Source: Paracoccaceae bacterium (GTDB lineage: Bacteria; Pseudomonadota; Alphaproteobacteria; Rhodobacterales; Rhodobacteraceae). Taken from it: a stretch of DNA of 58,556 nucleotides. Below the pieces are notes generated by a model. It was not told the DNA's origin. It did no database searches and was given only the letters and a program-made list of their open reading frames with translations. The position numbers were made by a program, and so were the translations under genes. Positions 28,339-36,427 of this stretch are shown here, one piece after another; the first letter of the stretch is position 1, and every line of letters starts with the position of its first letter. The stretch covers positions 1,089 to 59,644 of the forward strand of contig JAGRDO010000057.1 in assembly GCA_020447005.1 (NCBI GenBank), written 5' to 3'.

Positions 28339-28414
28339 ACTGCTCGATAGGTTTCTTGCCTGTATGAAACCTGCCTCAATAACTTAACGCCCGCTTCGCG
28401 CGGGCGTTTTTTTT
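28339..28414 (+). ncRNA. Candidate small RNA of about 76 nt (or SDR leader attenuator)
   Basis: The predicted transcript has two hairpins. The first is AGGTTTC (28349-28355) with GAAACCT (28366-28372) and a 10-base loop TTGCCTGTAT. The second is the terminator CGCCCGC (28388-28394) with GCGGGCG (28400-28406) followed by eight T (28407-28414). The A-rich linker CTCAATAACTTAA between them is of the sort Hfq or target RNAs bind. No open frame with a ribosome site fits. The SDR gene starts 137 bp downstream, so partial termination controlling it is an alternative reading. Confidence 0.5.
28388..28414 (+). terminator. Intrinsic terminator with eight-T tail
   Basis: A 7-bp G+C stem (28388-28394 / 28400-28406), a five-base loop and TTTTTTTT. 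It is the most canonical terminator in the window. It stands on the + strand with no + strand protein gene upstream for more than 3 kb, which is why a short RNA is proposed. Confidence 0.85.
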
Positions 28415-28550
28415 GGCCGGATGCGGGTGGGATGCAGGCGAAAGGCGGCGCTGGGGCCGGGCGAAAAATTGCTGTGCCGCCCCGTCGATTTCGCTGTTAT
28501 TCCCCGGGCCGGTCTCTATTCTTTCTGCACATGCGAAAAAGGGAGTCGTG

Positions 28551-29324
28551 ATGTCGCTTTCTGGAAAAACCGCCATCGTCACCGGGTCGAACTCGGGAAT
28601 CGGTCTGGGTGTGGCCCGGTCCCTGGCCGAGGCCGGGGCGGATGTCGTCCTGAACTCTTTCACCGATTCGCAGGCCGATCACGATCTGGCCGCCGCGCTT
28701 GGTGCGGAATTCGGCGTGAAGGCGCGATATATCCGCGCCGACATGTCAAAAGGGGCTGACTGCCGCGCCCTCGTGGCCGAGGCCGGCGGATGCGATATCC
28801 TTGTCAACAATGCCGGGATCCAGTTCGTCGCGCCGATCGAGGAATTTCCGGCCGAGAAATGGGACGCGATCATTGCGATCAACCTTACTTCGGCCTTTCA
28901 CACGACGGCGGCGGCCCTGCCCGGGATGCGCGAGAAAGGCTGGGGCAGGGTGGTCAATATCGCTTCGGCCCACGGGCTGACGGCGTCGCCGTTCAAATCG
29001 GCCTATGTGTCGGCAAAGCACGGGATCGTCGGTATGACGAAAACGGTGGCGCTTGAAACCGCGGGGCAGGGGATCACGGCGAATGCGATCTGTCCGGGCT
29101 ATGTGCTGACACCGCTGGTCGAGGCGCAGATCCCCGAACAGATGGCGGCACACAAGTTGGACCGCGAGACGGTGATCCGTGAAGTGATGCTGGCCCGCCA
29201 GCCATCGCGCCAGTTCGCGACGGTGGAAGAGGTCGGCGGTACGGCCGTGTTCCTCTGCTCGGCCGCCGCCGCGCAGATCACCGGTACGACGATTTCCGTC
29301 GACGGGGGGTGGACCGCGCTTTGA
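28551..29324 (+). CDS. 3-hydroxybutyrate dehydrogenase-like SDR
   Basis: A 257-residue short-chain dehydrogenase. The NAD-binding motif is TGSNSGIG (11-18), structural NNAG is at 86-89, and the catalytic Ser139, Tyr152 and Lys156 lie in NIASAHGLTASPFKSAYVSA and the following K. The segments SAHGLTASPFKSAY and NAICPGYVLTPLVEAQI, and the tail DGGWTAL, closely resemble D-beta-hydroxybutyrate dehydrogenases, which interconvert 3-hydroxybutyrate and acetoacetate in PHB use. GGGAG precedes the ATG at 28551. It is followed by a patatin gene 97 bp downstream, and a candidate small RNA or attenuator lies upstream. Confidence 0.88.
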   Translation: MSLSGKTAIVTGSNSGIGLGVARSLAEAGADVVLNSFTDSQADHDLAAALGAEFGVKARYIRADMSKGADCRALVAEAGGCDILVNNAGIQFVAPIEEFPAEKWDAIIAINLTSAFHTTAAALPGMREKGWGRVVNIASAHGLTASPFKSAYVSAKHGIVGMTKTVALETAGQGITANAICPGYVLTPLVEAQIPEQMAAHKLDRETVIREVMLARQPSRQFATVEEVGGTAVFLCSAAAAQITGTTISVDGGWTAL

Positions 29325-29421
29325 GCGCGACACACATCCGCGATGTCCGGGGTGGGCATCCGGGAGGGCACGGCCCTGCCGGAACCACCGGGCGCATTTT
29401 TCCAGGAAGGTGAGCAAGACA

Positions 29422-30462
29422 GTGTCAAAACCCGCCAAAAGGTTGAACCTCGCATTGCAGGGCGGGGGCGCGCACGGGGCCTTTACCTGGGGGGTGCTTG
29501 ACCGGCTGCTTGAGGAAGAGGGGCTGGAGATTGCCGGGATATCCGGCACTTCGGCCGGAGCGTTGAACGGGGCCGCGTTGAAGGCCGGGCTTCTGAGGGG
29601 CGGGCGCCAAGCGGCGCGCGAAAACCTCGACTGGCTCTGGCAGCAGATCGGCGCGGTTGGCGACATGCGGCTGGCGGCGTGGTTCCGGGCCTTCCTGCCG
29701 GCAACACGGCTGTGGGAGGAATTGACGGAACGGTTCGTGCCGTTTTCACCTGGCGAAACCGCGACGCGGCTTTTCAGCCCCTATGATTATGGTCCGTTCT
29801 ACGTCAATCCGCTGGAGCGGATCATAAAACAATTCCGATTTGCCGAGATTTGCAGCCCCGTAGAGCCGCATTTTTACGTGGCGGCCACGAATGTGCGGAC
29901 CGGAAAGATCAAGGTGTTTTCCGGCGCCGAAGTCACGGAACAGGCGATCCTGGGATCGGCCTGCCTGCCGACGATTTTCAAGGCGGTCGAGATTCCCGAT
30001 CCGGCGACGGGACGGACCGAGCATTACTGGGACGGCGGCTATACCGGCAACCCGGCGCTCTTCCCGCTTTTTGCGCCATCGCTGCCGCAGGATATCGTCA
30101 TCGTTTCGGTCAACCCGAGAGTGCGCGAGGAAATCCCCGTAACGGCCCAGGAGATCCTCGACCGGATCAACGAGGTCAGCTTCAACGCGTCCCTGCTGAG
30201 CGAGATCCGCGCCATCGGTTTCGTGAAGCGGTTGATCAGGGAAGGCCGCACAGAGCCCGGAGCGATGAAGGACGTCCTGCTGCATTTCATCGCCGATGAC
30301 GGGTTGATGAACAGCCTCTCAGCCAGAAGCAAGATGCTGCCCGAACCGGGGATGCTGGCAGAGTTGAAAGAGGCCGGCCGGGCCGCCGCCGGAAGATTTC
30401 TGGCCGATCACGGCCACAGGCTCAATACCGAAGACAGCACGAAGCCGTCCGACATCCTCTAG
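29422..30462 (+). CDS. Patatin-like phospholipase/hydrolase
   Basis: 346 residues with the patatin fold. The oxyanion loop is LALQGGGAHGAFTWGVLD (9-26), the nucleophile S44 is in GTSAG, and the dyad Asp204 is in YWDGGYTGNP. Bacterial patatins cleave acyl esters of lipids; some PHB-related depolymerases belong elsewhere, so the substrate is open. I chose the GTG at 29422, just before SKPAKRLNL; an upstream GTG at 29410 collides with the AGGAAGG ribosome site. It is probably co-transcribed with the SDR gene; the pairing suggests fatty-acyl or PHB-granule metabolism, which is inference. Confidence 0.87.
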   Translation: MSKPAKRLNLALQGGGAHGAFTWGVLDRLLEEEGLEIAGISGTSAGALNGAALKAGLLRGGRQAARENLDWLWQQIGAVGDMRLAAWFRAFLPATRLWEELTERFVPFSPGETATRLFSPYDYGPFYVNPLERIIKQFRFAEICSPVEPHFYVAATNVRTGKIKVFSGAEVTEQAILGSACLPTIFKAVEIPDPATGRTEHYWDGGYTGNPALFPLFAPSLPQDIVIVSVNPRVREEIPVTAQEILDRINEVSFNASLLSEIRAIGFVKRLIREGRTEPGAMKDVLLHFIADDGLMNSLSARSKMLPEPGMLAELKEAGRAAAGRFLADHGHRLNTEDSTKPSDIL

Positions 30463-30485
30463 GGGCGGGCCGCGTGCCGGGGCCG

Positions 30486-31217
30486 TCAGCCGCGCCCGGT
30501 GCGCGTGGGCGCCTGCGTGGCGGGTTTCGGCGCCGGATAGACCAGACCGGCGGATATGACGAGCTTGGCCGCGTCCTCGACCGACATGTCCAAGAGCGTG
30601 ACATCGCTCTGCGGGACATAAAGCAGAAAGCCCGAGGTCGGATTGGGTGTCGTCGGCAGGAAGACCGTCAGGATCTCGGAGCCGGGCAGGCGTTTCAGAA
30701 TCTCGCCCTTGGCCTTGGTGGAGACAAAGCCGATGGCCCAGATGCCCGGCCGGGGATATTCGATCAGGCAGGCCTTGTCGAACTTGGCCTCGGTCTGGCT
30801 GAAGACCGTTTCGGCCACCTGCTTGACCCCGCTATAGACCGACCGGACAACCGGCATCCGGTCGACAAGGCTTTCGCCCCAGCCGATCAGCGAACGCCCC
30901 ATGATGCCCTTGGCCGCCCAGCCCACGATGACCGTGAAGACAAGAAAGACAACGACGCCGACCCCGCGCAGGTTGATCCGGGTCTCGATGTCGAAGAATG
31001 TCCGCAAAAGCGCGTCGGGCTGATATTTGGCGGGCACCCAGGGCAGAACCCAGCCGTCGATCCAGCCGGTCACGGTCCAGATCAGCCACAGCGTCAGCCC
31101 GATGGGCGCCACGACGACCAGACCGGTCAGGAAATTGGCGCGGAATCTTGCGACCAGCCCGCGTTTTTTGGCGGGCTGGATGATCGGGTTGCCGTCCTGT
31201 CGATCCCGCCTTTTCAT
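30486..31217 (-). CDS. DUF502 family membrane protein
   Basis: 243 residues. After a basic N-terminus (MKRRDRQDGNPIIQPAKKRG) come two hydrophobic segments (FLTGLVVVAPIGLTLWLIW, about 29-47, and VGVVVFLVFTVIVGWAAKG, about 86-104). The family core PVVRSVYSGVKQVAETVFS then FVSTKAKGEI and FLPTTPNPTSGFLLYVP is unmistakable. The function is unknown; plant and bacterial relatives are membrane-located. The start at 31217 lies behind GGGGAAGAGC. It is 67 bp downstream of psuG on the same strand and may share that transcript; it converges on the patatin gene. Confidence 0.88.
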   Translation of the reverse strand: MKRRDRQDGNPIIQPAKKRGLVARFRANFLTGLVVVAPIGLTLWLIWTVTGWIDGWVLPWVPAKYQPDALLRTFFDIETRINLRGVGVVVFLVFTVIVGWAAKGIMGRSLIGWGESLVDRMPVVRSVYSGVKQVAETVFSQTEAKFDKACLIEYPRPGIWAIGFVSTKAKGEILKRLPGSEILTVFLPTTPNPTSGFLLYVPQSDVTLLDMSVEDAAKLVISAGLVYPAPKPATQAPTRTGRG

Positions 31218-31284
31218 GGATTGCTCTTCCCCTGCATCGCGCTGGGAATGTAGGCAGTCCTGCCGTGCTCGGCAATGGTGCGGA

Positions 31285-32202
31285 TCAACGTGCCTTGACG
31301 ATTTCGCCGGCGATTGCGGCCCCCAGACGCGCATTGTTGAGAACCAGCGCGATATTCGCGTCAAGCGAGCGTCCGCCGCTCAGCTCGAATATCCGGGCCA
31401 GTAGAAACGGGGTAACGGCCTTGGCATGAATGTTCCGGCGCTTCGCATCGGCGAGCGCCTGTTCGATCATCGGGGTGATCTCGTCGCGCGGAATTTCGTG
31501 TTCGGCCGGGATCGGGTTCGCGACAAGCTGGCCGCCGCTAATCCCCAACCGCGCGCGCATCGTATGGGCGGCGGCGATCTCGGCCGGGCTGTCCATGCGC
31601 AGCGGGGCGGAAAGACCCGAGCGCCGCGACCAGAATGCGGGAAAGTCGTCCTGTCCGAAGGCGATGACGGGAACGCCGAGGGTTTCGAGCAGTTCGAGTG
31701 TCTTCGGCAGATCGAGGATCGCCTTGGCGCCCGCGGCCACGACCGTCACCGGCGTAAGGGCAAGTTCGTGAAGGTCGGCCGAAACGTCAAAGCTGAACTC
31801 GGCGCCGCGATGCACGCCGCCAATCCCGCCGGTGGCGAAGACCGCGATACCGGCCAGATGCGCCGCGATCATCGTCGCCGCGACCGTCGTGGCGCCGGTC
31901 CGGCCAGAGGCGATGCAGGTGGCGATATCGGCGCGCGAGAGTTTCATGGCCCCATCGTTTCGGGCGAGCGCATCGAGCTCCCCTGGCTCAAGCCCGATGC
32001 AAAGGCGCCCCTCCAGCACCGCGATCGTCGCAGGCGCAGCGCCGTGGCGCCGTACCTCTGCCTCTACCAGTTTTGCCGTTTCCAAATTCTGCGGGAAAGG
32101 CATGCCATGAGTGATGATTGTCGATTCCAGCGCGACAATCGGCCGACCTTCGGCTTTCGCCGAAGCCGCTTCGGCGCTGAAGTGAAGGGGCAGGGTCGTC
32201 AT
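31285..32202 (-). CDS. psuG: Pseudouridine-5'-phosphate glycosidase
   Basis: A 305-residue enzyme that cleaves the C-C glycosidic bond of pseudouridine 5'-phosphate to uracil and ribose 5-phosphate. Family signatures: VALESTIITHGMPFPQN with the active Glu, TTVAATMIAAHLAGI, FATGGIGGVHRGAE and VFxx-type metal region, and ALVLNNARLGAAIA at the end. Its start codon overlaps the psuK stop (ATGA), giving the classical kinase-glycosidase pair: PsuK phosphorylates pseudouridine released from RNA turnover and PsuG splits it. No PsuT-type transporter is next to the pair, so intracellular salvage is the likely role. Confidence 0.95.
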   Translation of the reverse strand: MTTLPLHFSAEAASAKAEGRPIVALESTIITHGMPFPQNLETAKLVEAEVRRHGAAPATIAVLEGRLCIGLEPGELDALARNDGAMKLSRADIATCIASGRTGATTVAATMIAAHLAGIAVFATGGIGGVHRGAEFSFDVSADLHELALTPVTVVAAGAKAILDLPKTLELLETLGVPVIAFGQDDFPAFWSRRSGLSAPLRMDSPAEIAAAHTMRARLGISGGQLVANPIPAEHEIPRDEITPMIEQALADAKRRNIHAKAVTPFLLARIFELSGGRSLDANIALVLNNARLGAAIAGEIVKAR

Positions 32203-33092
32203 GCGCCGATATCTCCCGAAACGTAATGTGCGGCGGTTTCCAGGGCCGCCTGAAGCGCCGTTGCGCGGTCCGCACCGCGCGTTTCGGCAACGATATGGGC
32301 GGCCATGAACGTGTCCCCGGCGCCGGTGATCCGTGTCACCAGCACTTTGGGCGGTTCGGCCGTCACGATGCCGCCCGCGCTGCCATCGGCCGTGGTGCGC
32401 CCCCCGTCGGTCACAAGAACCCGCGCCGCGCCGCGTTCCAAGAGCGCCTCGGCCGCCACGGGCGCAGAGGCAAGCTCGCGCTGGCAAAGAAGGCCCGCTT
32501 CCTCAAGGTTGACATAGATCGTGGCGTTCCTGACCGGCAAAAGGGGCAACAGCCGTTCGGCCTTGCCGGGGCTTGCCGGCGCGATCCGAAGGTCGGCTTT
32601 TGCAAAAAGCGGGGACAGGGCGATATCGGCCAGCAACCCTTGCGTGAGATTTCCGTCCAGCGCGATCGGCCCCGGCCAGGGGGCCTTGGCCGAGCCAAGC
32701 GCGCCATTGCCGAGGGCGCGCAAGATCTTGTCGCCTGCCGCTTCCAGCGAATGCGCGTCGGCGATGGCGGCGATCAGCCCGTTGGCGCCTTCGACCGCCA
32801 TGTAGCGGTCTGTCGGCAGGTCATCGGATCGATAGACATGGTCGCTGTTCAACCCCAGGCGTCGGCAGGCCAGGATCAGTTCGTCGCCTTCGGGATCGCG
32901 CCCGATCGTCGTCAGGATCGCGGGCCGCATGCCGAAACGGGCAAGCGTCATGGCGATATTCATCGCGACCCCGCCCGGCAGCCGGGTGATCCGGCCGGGT
33001 ACGTCCGAACCGGCGCGCATGTGCACGGGGGCGCGGCCGATGATGTCCCACAGGACCGAGCCGATACAAAGGATATCCGGATGTGCTGTCAT
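32199..33092 (-). CDS. psuK: PfkB-family carbohydrate kinase, probable pseudouridine kinase
   Basis: A 297-residue ribokinase-family kinase. N-terminal motif: CIGSVLWDIIGRAP; sugar-binding region LPGGVAMNIAMTLARFG. The C-terminal PfkB signature with catalytic Asp is VTRITGAGDTFMAAHIVA. The start at 33092 follows AAAGGCGGTG. Overlap with psuG and the family together make pseudouridine the most likely substrate; ribose or another nucleoside cannot be excluded from sequence alone. The 209-bp G+C-rich region upstream is shared with the divergent DUF2461 gene and shows no clear operator. Confidence 0.88.
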   Translation of the reverse strand: MTAHPDILCIGSVLWDIIGRAPVHMRAGSDVPGRITRLPGGVAMNIAMTLARFGMRPAILTTIGRDPEGDELILACRRLGLNSDHVYRSDDLPTDRYMAVEGANGLIAAIADAHSLEAAGDKILRALGNGALGSAKAPWPGPIALDGNLTQGLLADIALSPLFAKADLRIAPASPGKAERLLPLLPVRNATIYVNLEEAGLLCQRELASAPVAAEALLERGAARVLVTDGGRTTADGSAGGIVTAEPPKVLVTRITGAGDTFMAAHIVAETRGADRATALQAALETAAHYVSGDIGA

Positions 33093-33301
33093 CACCGCCT
33101 TTCTGCCGTCAAGCGCGGGGCGCGGCAAGTCAGAACCGCGCCTTGGCACGCCGGATGGGTGGGTGCTAGGTTCGGCCAGCGCCCGAATGCAAGGATATGT
33201 CGGCGGCCGGTCGGGCGCGGGGACGGGCGGACGGGTCACGCTCGGGGTGCCATCCGGCGGCGCCGGGGATGGCAGGTTTCGATTGACGCCGGAGGGACGG
33301 A

Positions 33302-33967
33302 ATGAGTTTTGGACCAGAGACGTTCGAGTTCCTGCGCGATCTCGCCGCGCATAATTCGCGCGACTGGTTCGAGGCGAACCGGGACCGTTACGAAAACGTC
33401 TGGCGCGATCCGGCCTTGCGGTTCATCGCGGCGGTCCAACCGGCGATGGAGGCGCTTGATCCGCCGCTTCGCGCCGAAGCGCGCCTCAACGGCTCTTTGC
33501 GCCGCATCAACCGGGACGTCCGTTTTTCCGCGAACAAGGCGCCCTATAGTGCCAGGCTGCACCTTGTCTTCTGGGCCGGAAGGCACCCGAACCGCGCGCC
33601 CGGCATGCATATCGTGCTGCATCCGGACGGTATCGGCTTCGGGGCCGGCCAGTTCGGGCTTGAACCGGCCGGGCTTGCCGCGATCCGCGCCCGTATCCTC
33701 GACCCGAAGGACCGCGCGCGGCTTCTGGGGTCACTGGCCGAGGCGGAGAAGGCCGGAAGCCGGCTGACCGACCCCGATCTGGCCCGCCTGCCGCGCGGAT
33801 ATGACGCCGAAGGCGACTGGACGCATCTTTTGCGGCGCAAGGCCTTCGTTGCGCGGACACATGATCGCCTGCCCGTGCCGGACTGGCTTTTCGGGCCGCA
33901 GGCAGCGGACGAGGTGCTGCGCCTTACCCAGGCGCACCTGCCGTTTATTCGCTGGCTCGTGGCCTGA
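33302..33967 (+). CDS. DUF2461 (TIGR02453) family protein
   Basis: A 221-residue cytoplasmic protein of the TIGR02453 family, whose function is not known. The hallmark sequence is present: FLRDLAAHNSRDWFEANRD, then RRINRDVRFSANKAPY, then HLVFWAGR and the C-terminal VARTHDRLPVPDWLFGP. GGAGG precedes the start. The last 23 bases overlap the end of the convergent cupin gene on the other strand. No further functional hint is visible. Confidence 0.88.
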   Translation: MSFGPETFEFLRDLAAHNSRDWFEANRDRYENVWRDPALRFIAAVQPAMEALDPPLRAEARLNGSLRRINRDVRFSANKAPYSARLHLVFWAGRHPNRAPGMHIVLHPDGIGFGAGQFGLEPAGLAAIRARILDPKDRARLLGSLAEAEKAGSRLTDPDLARLPRGYDAEGDWTHLLRRKAFVARTHDRLPVPDWLFGPQAADEVLRLTQAHLPFIRWLVA

Positions 33968-34292
33968 GCGGGTAGCGGTCGGGCTCTTCAAAGACATCCA
34001 TCAACTTCGACCCTGCCTTCAGGACCGCGCTGTGGACCGCGCCCGCCGGAATGTCCCACGTGTCCCCGGGCCGGCAAATGCGCGTGACGCCGTCCACCGT
34101 CAGCTCGATCTCGCCCTGAAACAGCGCCCCCCACTGCCCCTTGTGGGAATGCGGCGGCACCGCCATGTCCTTCAGGACATCGAAGTAAACGGCAAGGCCG
34201 CTGTCCGAACGCAGGGCGTACATGCGCACGCTGTCTTCGGGGAAGGGTACGTCCAGTGCGGGAAAGGCGCGCATGAAATCGGGAAATGTCAT
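33945..34292 (-). CDS. Small cupin-domain protein
   Basis: A 115-residue single beta-barrel protein. The two cupin motifs are PPHSHKGQWGALFQGEIEL (the H-x-H and the following E) and DIPAGAVHSAV; the Pro-Gly turn RPGDTWDIP links them. AAGGACG precedes the start at 34292. The likely metal ligands are the two motif-1 histidines and the motif-2 histidine. Single-domain cupins include sugar-binding and dioxygenase types, so the activity is unknown. It is convergent with the DUF2461 gene and divergent from rpsB. Confidence 0.85.
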   Translation of the reverse strand: MTFPDFMRAFPALDVPFPEDSVRMYALRSDSGLAVYFDVLKDMAVPPHSHKGQWGALFQGEIELTVDGVTRICRPGDTWDIPAGAVHSAVLKAGSKLMDVFEEPDRYPLRPRASE

Positions 34293-34347
34293 TGATTCGT
34301 CCTTGTTGTCATCCCGCACGTTCTATCACCCAAATTTCGCGCCGGAC

Positions 34348-34376
34348 TTGCCTTTTCGCCGAATCCCGTCTAATGC
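34348..34376 (+). promoter_or_regulatory. rpsB promoter
   Basis: -35 TTGCCT (34348-34353), a 17-bp spacer and -10 TAATGC (34371-34376). A start near 34383 would give a leader of about 110 nt before the rpsB ATG. Confidence 0.5.
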
Positions 34377-34407
34377 GCGCCTCACTTCACAGGCGAGGCT
34401 TGGGCCC

Positions 34408-34452
34408 TCGGGGGAGACATCCCCGAAAGGTCCGCCGGTTGGGAGAAATCCC
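34408..34452 (+). promoter_or_regulatory. Structured rpsB leader RNA, candidate S2 autoregulatory element
   Basis: Two hairpins lie in the predicted leader. TCGGGG (34408-34413) pairs with CCCCGA (34421-34426), and GGGA (34441-34444) pairs with TCCC (34449-34452) around a GAAA tetraloop. Ribosomal protein leaders often bind their own product; the fold here is seen, and the S2-binding role is inferred. Confidence 0.4.
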
Positions 34453-34493
34453 TGATGGCTTCGCCGAGGTAGAAACCGGAAAGGAAAACGGAC

Positions 34494-35261
34494 ATGGCAC
34501 TGCCTGAATTCACTATGCGTCAGCTTCTGGAAGCCGGCGTTCACTATGGCCACCAGACGCAGCGCTGGAACCCGCGGATGGGCGAATACATCTACGGCGA
34601 CCGCAACGGCATTCACATCATCGACCTGACCCAGACCGTGCCCCTGCTGGACGCGGCGCTGAACGTCATCCGCGAGACGGTGGCGAAGAACGGCCGCATC
34701 CTGTTTGTCGGCACCAAGCGTCAGGCCCAGAAGCCGATTGCCGAAGCCGCCGAAAAATGCGCCCAGTACTACATGAACCACCGCTGGCTTGGCGGCACGC
34801 TTACGAACTGGAAGACCGTTTCCCAGTCGATCAGCCGTTTGAAGAACCTTGATGAGGTTCTGGGTTCGGGCGCGGAAGGGCTGACCAAGAAGGAACGCCT
34901 TGGAATGGAGCGTGAGCAGGCGAAGCTTCAGGCTTCTCTCGGCGGTATCCGTGAAATGGGCGGTGTGCCGGATCTTCTGTTCGTGCTTGACGTGAACAAG
35001 GAAGACCTCGCCATCGCCGAAGCCCGCAAGCTGGGCATTCCGGTTGTGGCGGTCGTTGACACCAACGCGTCGCCGTCCGGCGTCGACTATGTCATCCCCG
35101 GCAACGACGATGCCGCCCGCGCGATCGCGCTTTACTGCGATCTTGTCAGCCGCGCGGCGCTTGACGGCATGAGCGCCCAGATGGGTGCCGCCGGTATCGA
35201 CCTTGGCGCGCTGGAAGAAGCGCCCGAGGAAGAAGTCGCCGACGAGGCCGCAGACGCCTGA
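34494..35261 (+). CDS. rpsB: 30S ribosomal protein S2
   Basis: A 255-residue ribosomal protein S2 needed for small-subunit assembly and initiation. The signature pieces are [66 protein letters not shown] and [12 protein letters not shown]. The acidic C-terminal tail ([15 protein letters not shown]) is typical of alphaproteobacteria. AAAGGAAAACGGAC precedes the start. It forms the standard unit with tsf, 100 bp downstream, with a hairpin-rich gap between. Confidence 0.98.
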   Translation: MALPEFTMRQLLEAGVHYGHQTQRWNPRMGEYIYGDRNGIHIIDLTQTVPLLDAALNVIRETVAKNGRILFVGTKRQAQKPIAEAAEKCAQYYMNHRWLGGTLTNWKTVSQSISRLKNLDEVLGSGAEGLTKKERLGMEREQAKLQASLGGIREMGGVPDLLFVLDVNKEDLAIAEARKLGIPVVAVVDTNASPSGVDYVIPGNDDAARAIALYCDLVSRAALDGMSAQMGAAGIDLGALEEAPEEEVADEAADA

Positions 35262-35267
35262 GAACGG

Positions 35268-35327
35268 GGCAGGGGGCAGGCACGGCCTTGTCCCTGCCAG
35301 ACCAACGCGGGCGGGGGAAACCCCGCC
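35268..35327 (+). promoter_or_regulatory. Two hairpins in the rpsB-tsf gap, candidate attenuator
   Basis: GGCAGGG (35268-35274) pairs with CCCTGCC (35292-35298). GGCGGGG (35310-35316) pairs with CCCCGCC (35321-35327) closing a GAAA tetraloop, a very stable fold. There is no T-run, so partial termination, processing or mRNA stabilisation setting the S2 to EF-Ts ratio are all possible. Confidence 0.5.
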
Positions 35328-35361
35328 TGATCCATTGAGAAATCTTCGAAGGAGAGCCGAA

Positions 35362-36264
35362 ATGGCGATCACCGCACAAATGGTGAAGGAACTGCGCGAG
35401 TCCACCGGCGCAGGCATGATGGATGCGAAGAAAGCGCTGACCGAAACCGGCGGCGACATGGATGCCGCTGTCGATTGGCTGCGTACCAAGGGCCTTGCCA
35501 AGGCCGCCAAGAAATCCGGCCGCGTCGCGGCCGAGGGCCTGATCGGTGTTGCCGTCGAAGGCGGCAAGGGTGTTGCCGTCGAGGTAAACTCGGAAACCGA
35601 CTTCGTGGCCAAGAACGAAGAGTTTCAATCCATGGTTTCGACCATCGCGACGGCGGCCCTTTCCGCGTCCGATATCGATGCATTGAAAGTGACCGAAGTC
35701 GCCGGCAACACGGTGGAGGCAACGCTGACCAGCGCCATTGCCAAGATCGGCGAGAACATGACGCTGCGCCGCATGGTTTCGGTCACGGGCGATTCGGTCG
35801 TTTCCTATGTCCACAACGCCGCCGCGGACGGCATGGGCAAGATCGGCGTGCTTGTCGCCTTCAAGGGCGCGGATTCCGAACTTGCGCGCGGTATCGCCAT
35901 GCACATCGCCGCGATCAATCCTCTGGCGCTGGACGAAAGCAGTCTTGACGCGGCCGTGGTCGAGAAAGAGCGCGAGGTGCAGATTGCCACCGCGCTGGAA
36001 GAGAACGCGAACTCGGCCAAGCCGAAGCCGGAGAATATCATTCGGGAGAATATCATTCCCGGCCGGATGAAAAAGTACCTCTCCGATGTCACGCTGGTGA
36101 ACCAGGCCTATGTGAAAAGCGCCGACGGCAAGACCACCGTCGGTCAGGCGGCCAAGGACGGCGGGATCGAGATCACCGGTTTCGCACGTGTTGCGGTCGG
36201 CGAGGGCATCGAGAAGGAAAAGGAAGACTTCGCGGCAGAAGTCGCCAAGACCCGCGGCGCATAA
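35362..36264 (+). CDS. tsf: Elongation factor Ts
   Basis: A 300-residue nucleotide-exchange factor that reloads EF-Tu with GTP. The N-terminal UBA-like module carries the signature [18 protein letters not shown]; the next signature is [18 protein letters not shown]; two dimerisation-like core repeats follow, ending [18 protein letters not shown]. The start at 35362 has AAGGAGAG upstream; the longer open frame begins inside rpsB and is not used. Co-transcription with rpsB is expected. A clear terminator follows 27 bp after the stop. Confidence 0.98.
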   Translation: MAITAQMVKELRESTGAGMMDAKKALTETGGDMDAAVDWLRTKGLAKAAKKSGRVAAEGLIGVAVEGGKGVAVEVNSETDFVAKNEEFQSMVSTIATAALSASDIDALKVTEVAGNTVEATLTSAIAKIGENMTLRRMVSVTGDSVVSYVHNAAADGMGKIGVLVAFKGADSELARGIAMHIAAINPLALDESSLDAAVVEKEREVQIATALEENANSAKPKPENIIRENIIPGRMKKYLSDVTLVNQAYVKSADGKTTVGQAAKDGGIEITGFARVAVGEGIEKEKEDFAAEVAKTRGA

Positions 36265-36290
36265 TCCGCTCTTCCAGATAAGTTTTGATC

Positions 36291-36317
36291 CGGGGCTGCC
36301 ATTGGCGGCCCCGTTTC
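36291..36317 (+). terminator. tsf terminator
   Basis: CGGGGCTGCC (36291-36300) pairs with GGCGGCCCCG (36304-36313), with one G-U pair and a three-base loop ATT, followed by TTTCATTTT. It ends the rpsB-tsf transcript. Confidence 0.75.
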
Positions 36318-36337
36318 ATTTTGCGTTTCATTTTGCG
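36314..36337. repeat. Perfect tandem duplication of a 12-mer
   Basis: TTTCATTTTGCG occurs twice in a row (36314-36325 and 36326-36337) directly after the tsf terminator stem, extending the T-rich tail. It is probably a local slippage duplication; it may give a second chance for termination. Confidence 0.7.
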
Positions 36338-36396
36338 CCGGATCGGCCGAACCCGGCCCCGGCGCGACATACTGCCCTCAACCGCGCAAAACAAAA

Positions 36397-36427
36397 GGCG
36401 GCATGCTTCGCTGGGAAACATGCCGCC
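36397..36427 (-). terminator. Minus-strand intrinsic terminator
   Basis: GGCGGCATG (36397-36405) pairs perfectly with CATGCCGCC (36419-36427). Read on the minus strand the stem is followed by TTTTGTTTT. It lies about 320 bp past the LuxR stop, so it terminates either that mRNA or a separate minus-strand RNA. Confidence 0.65.

Noticed and set aside
36314-36337. CRISPR-like repeat
   Set aside because: There are only two directly abutting 12-mers with no spacer and no cas genes.
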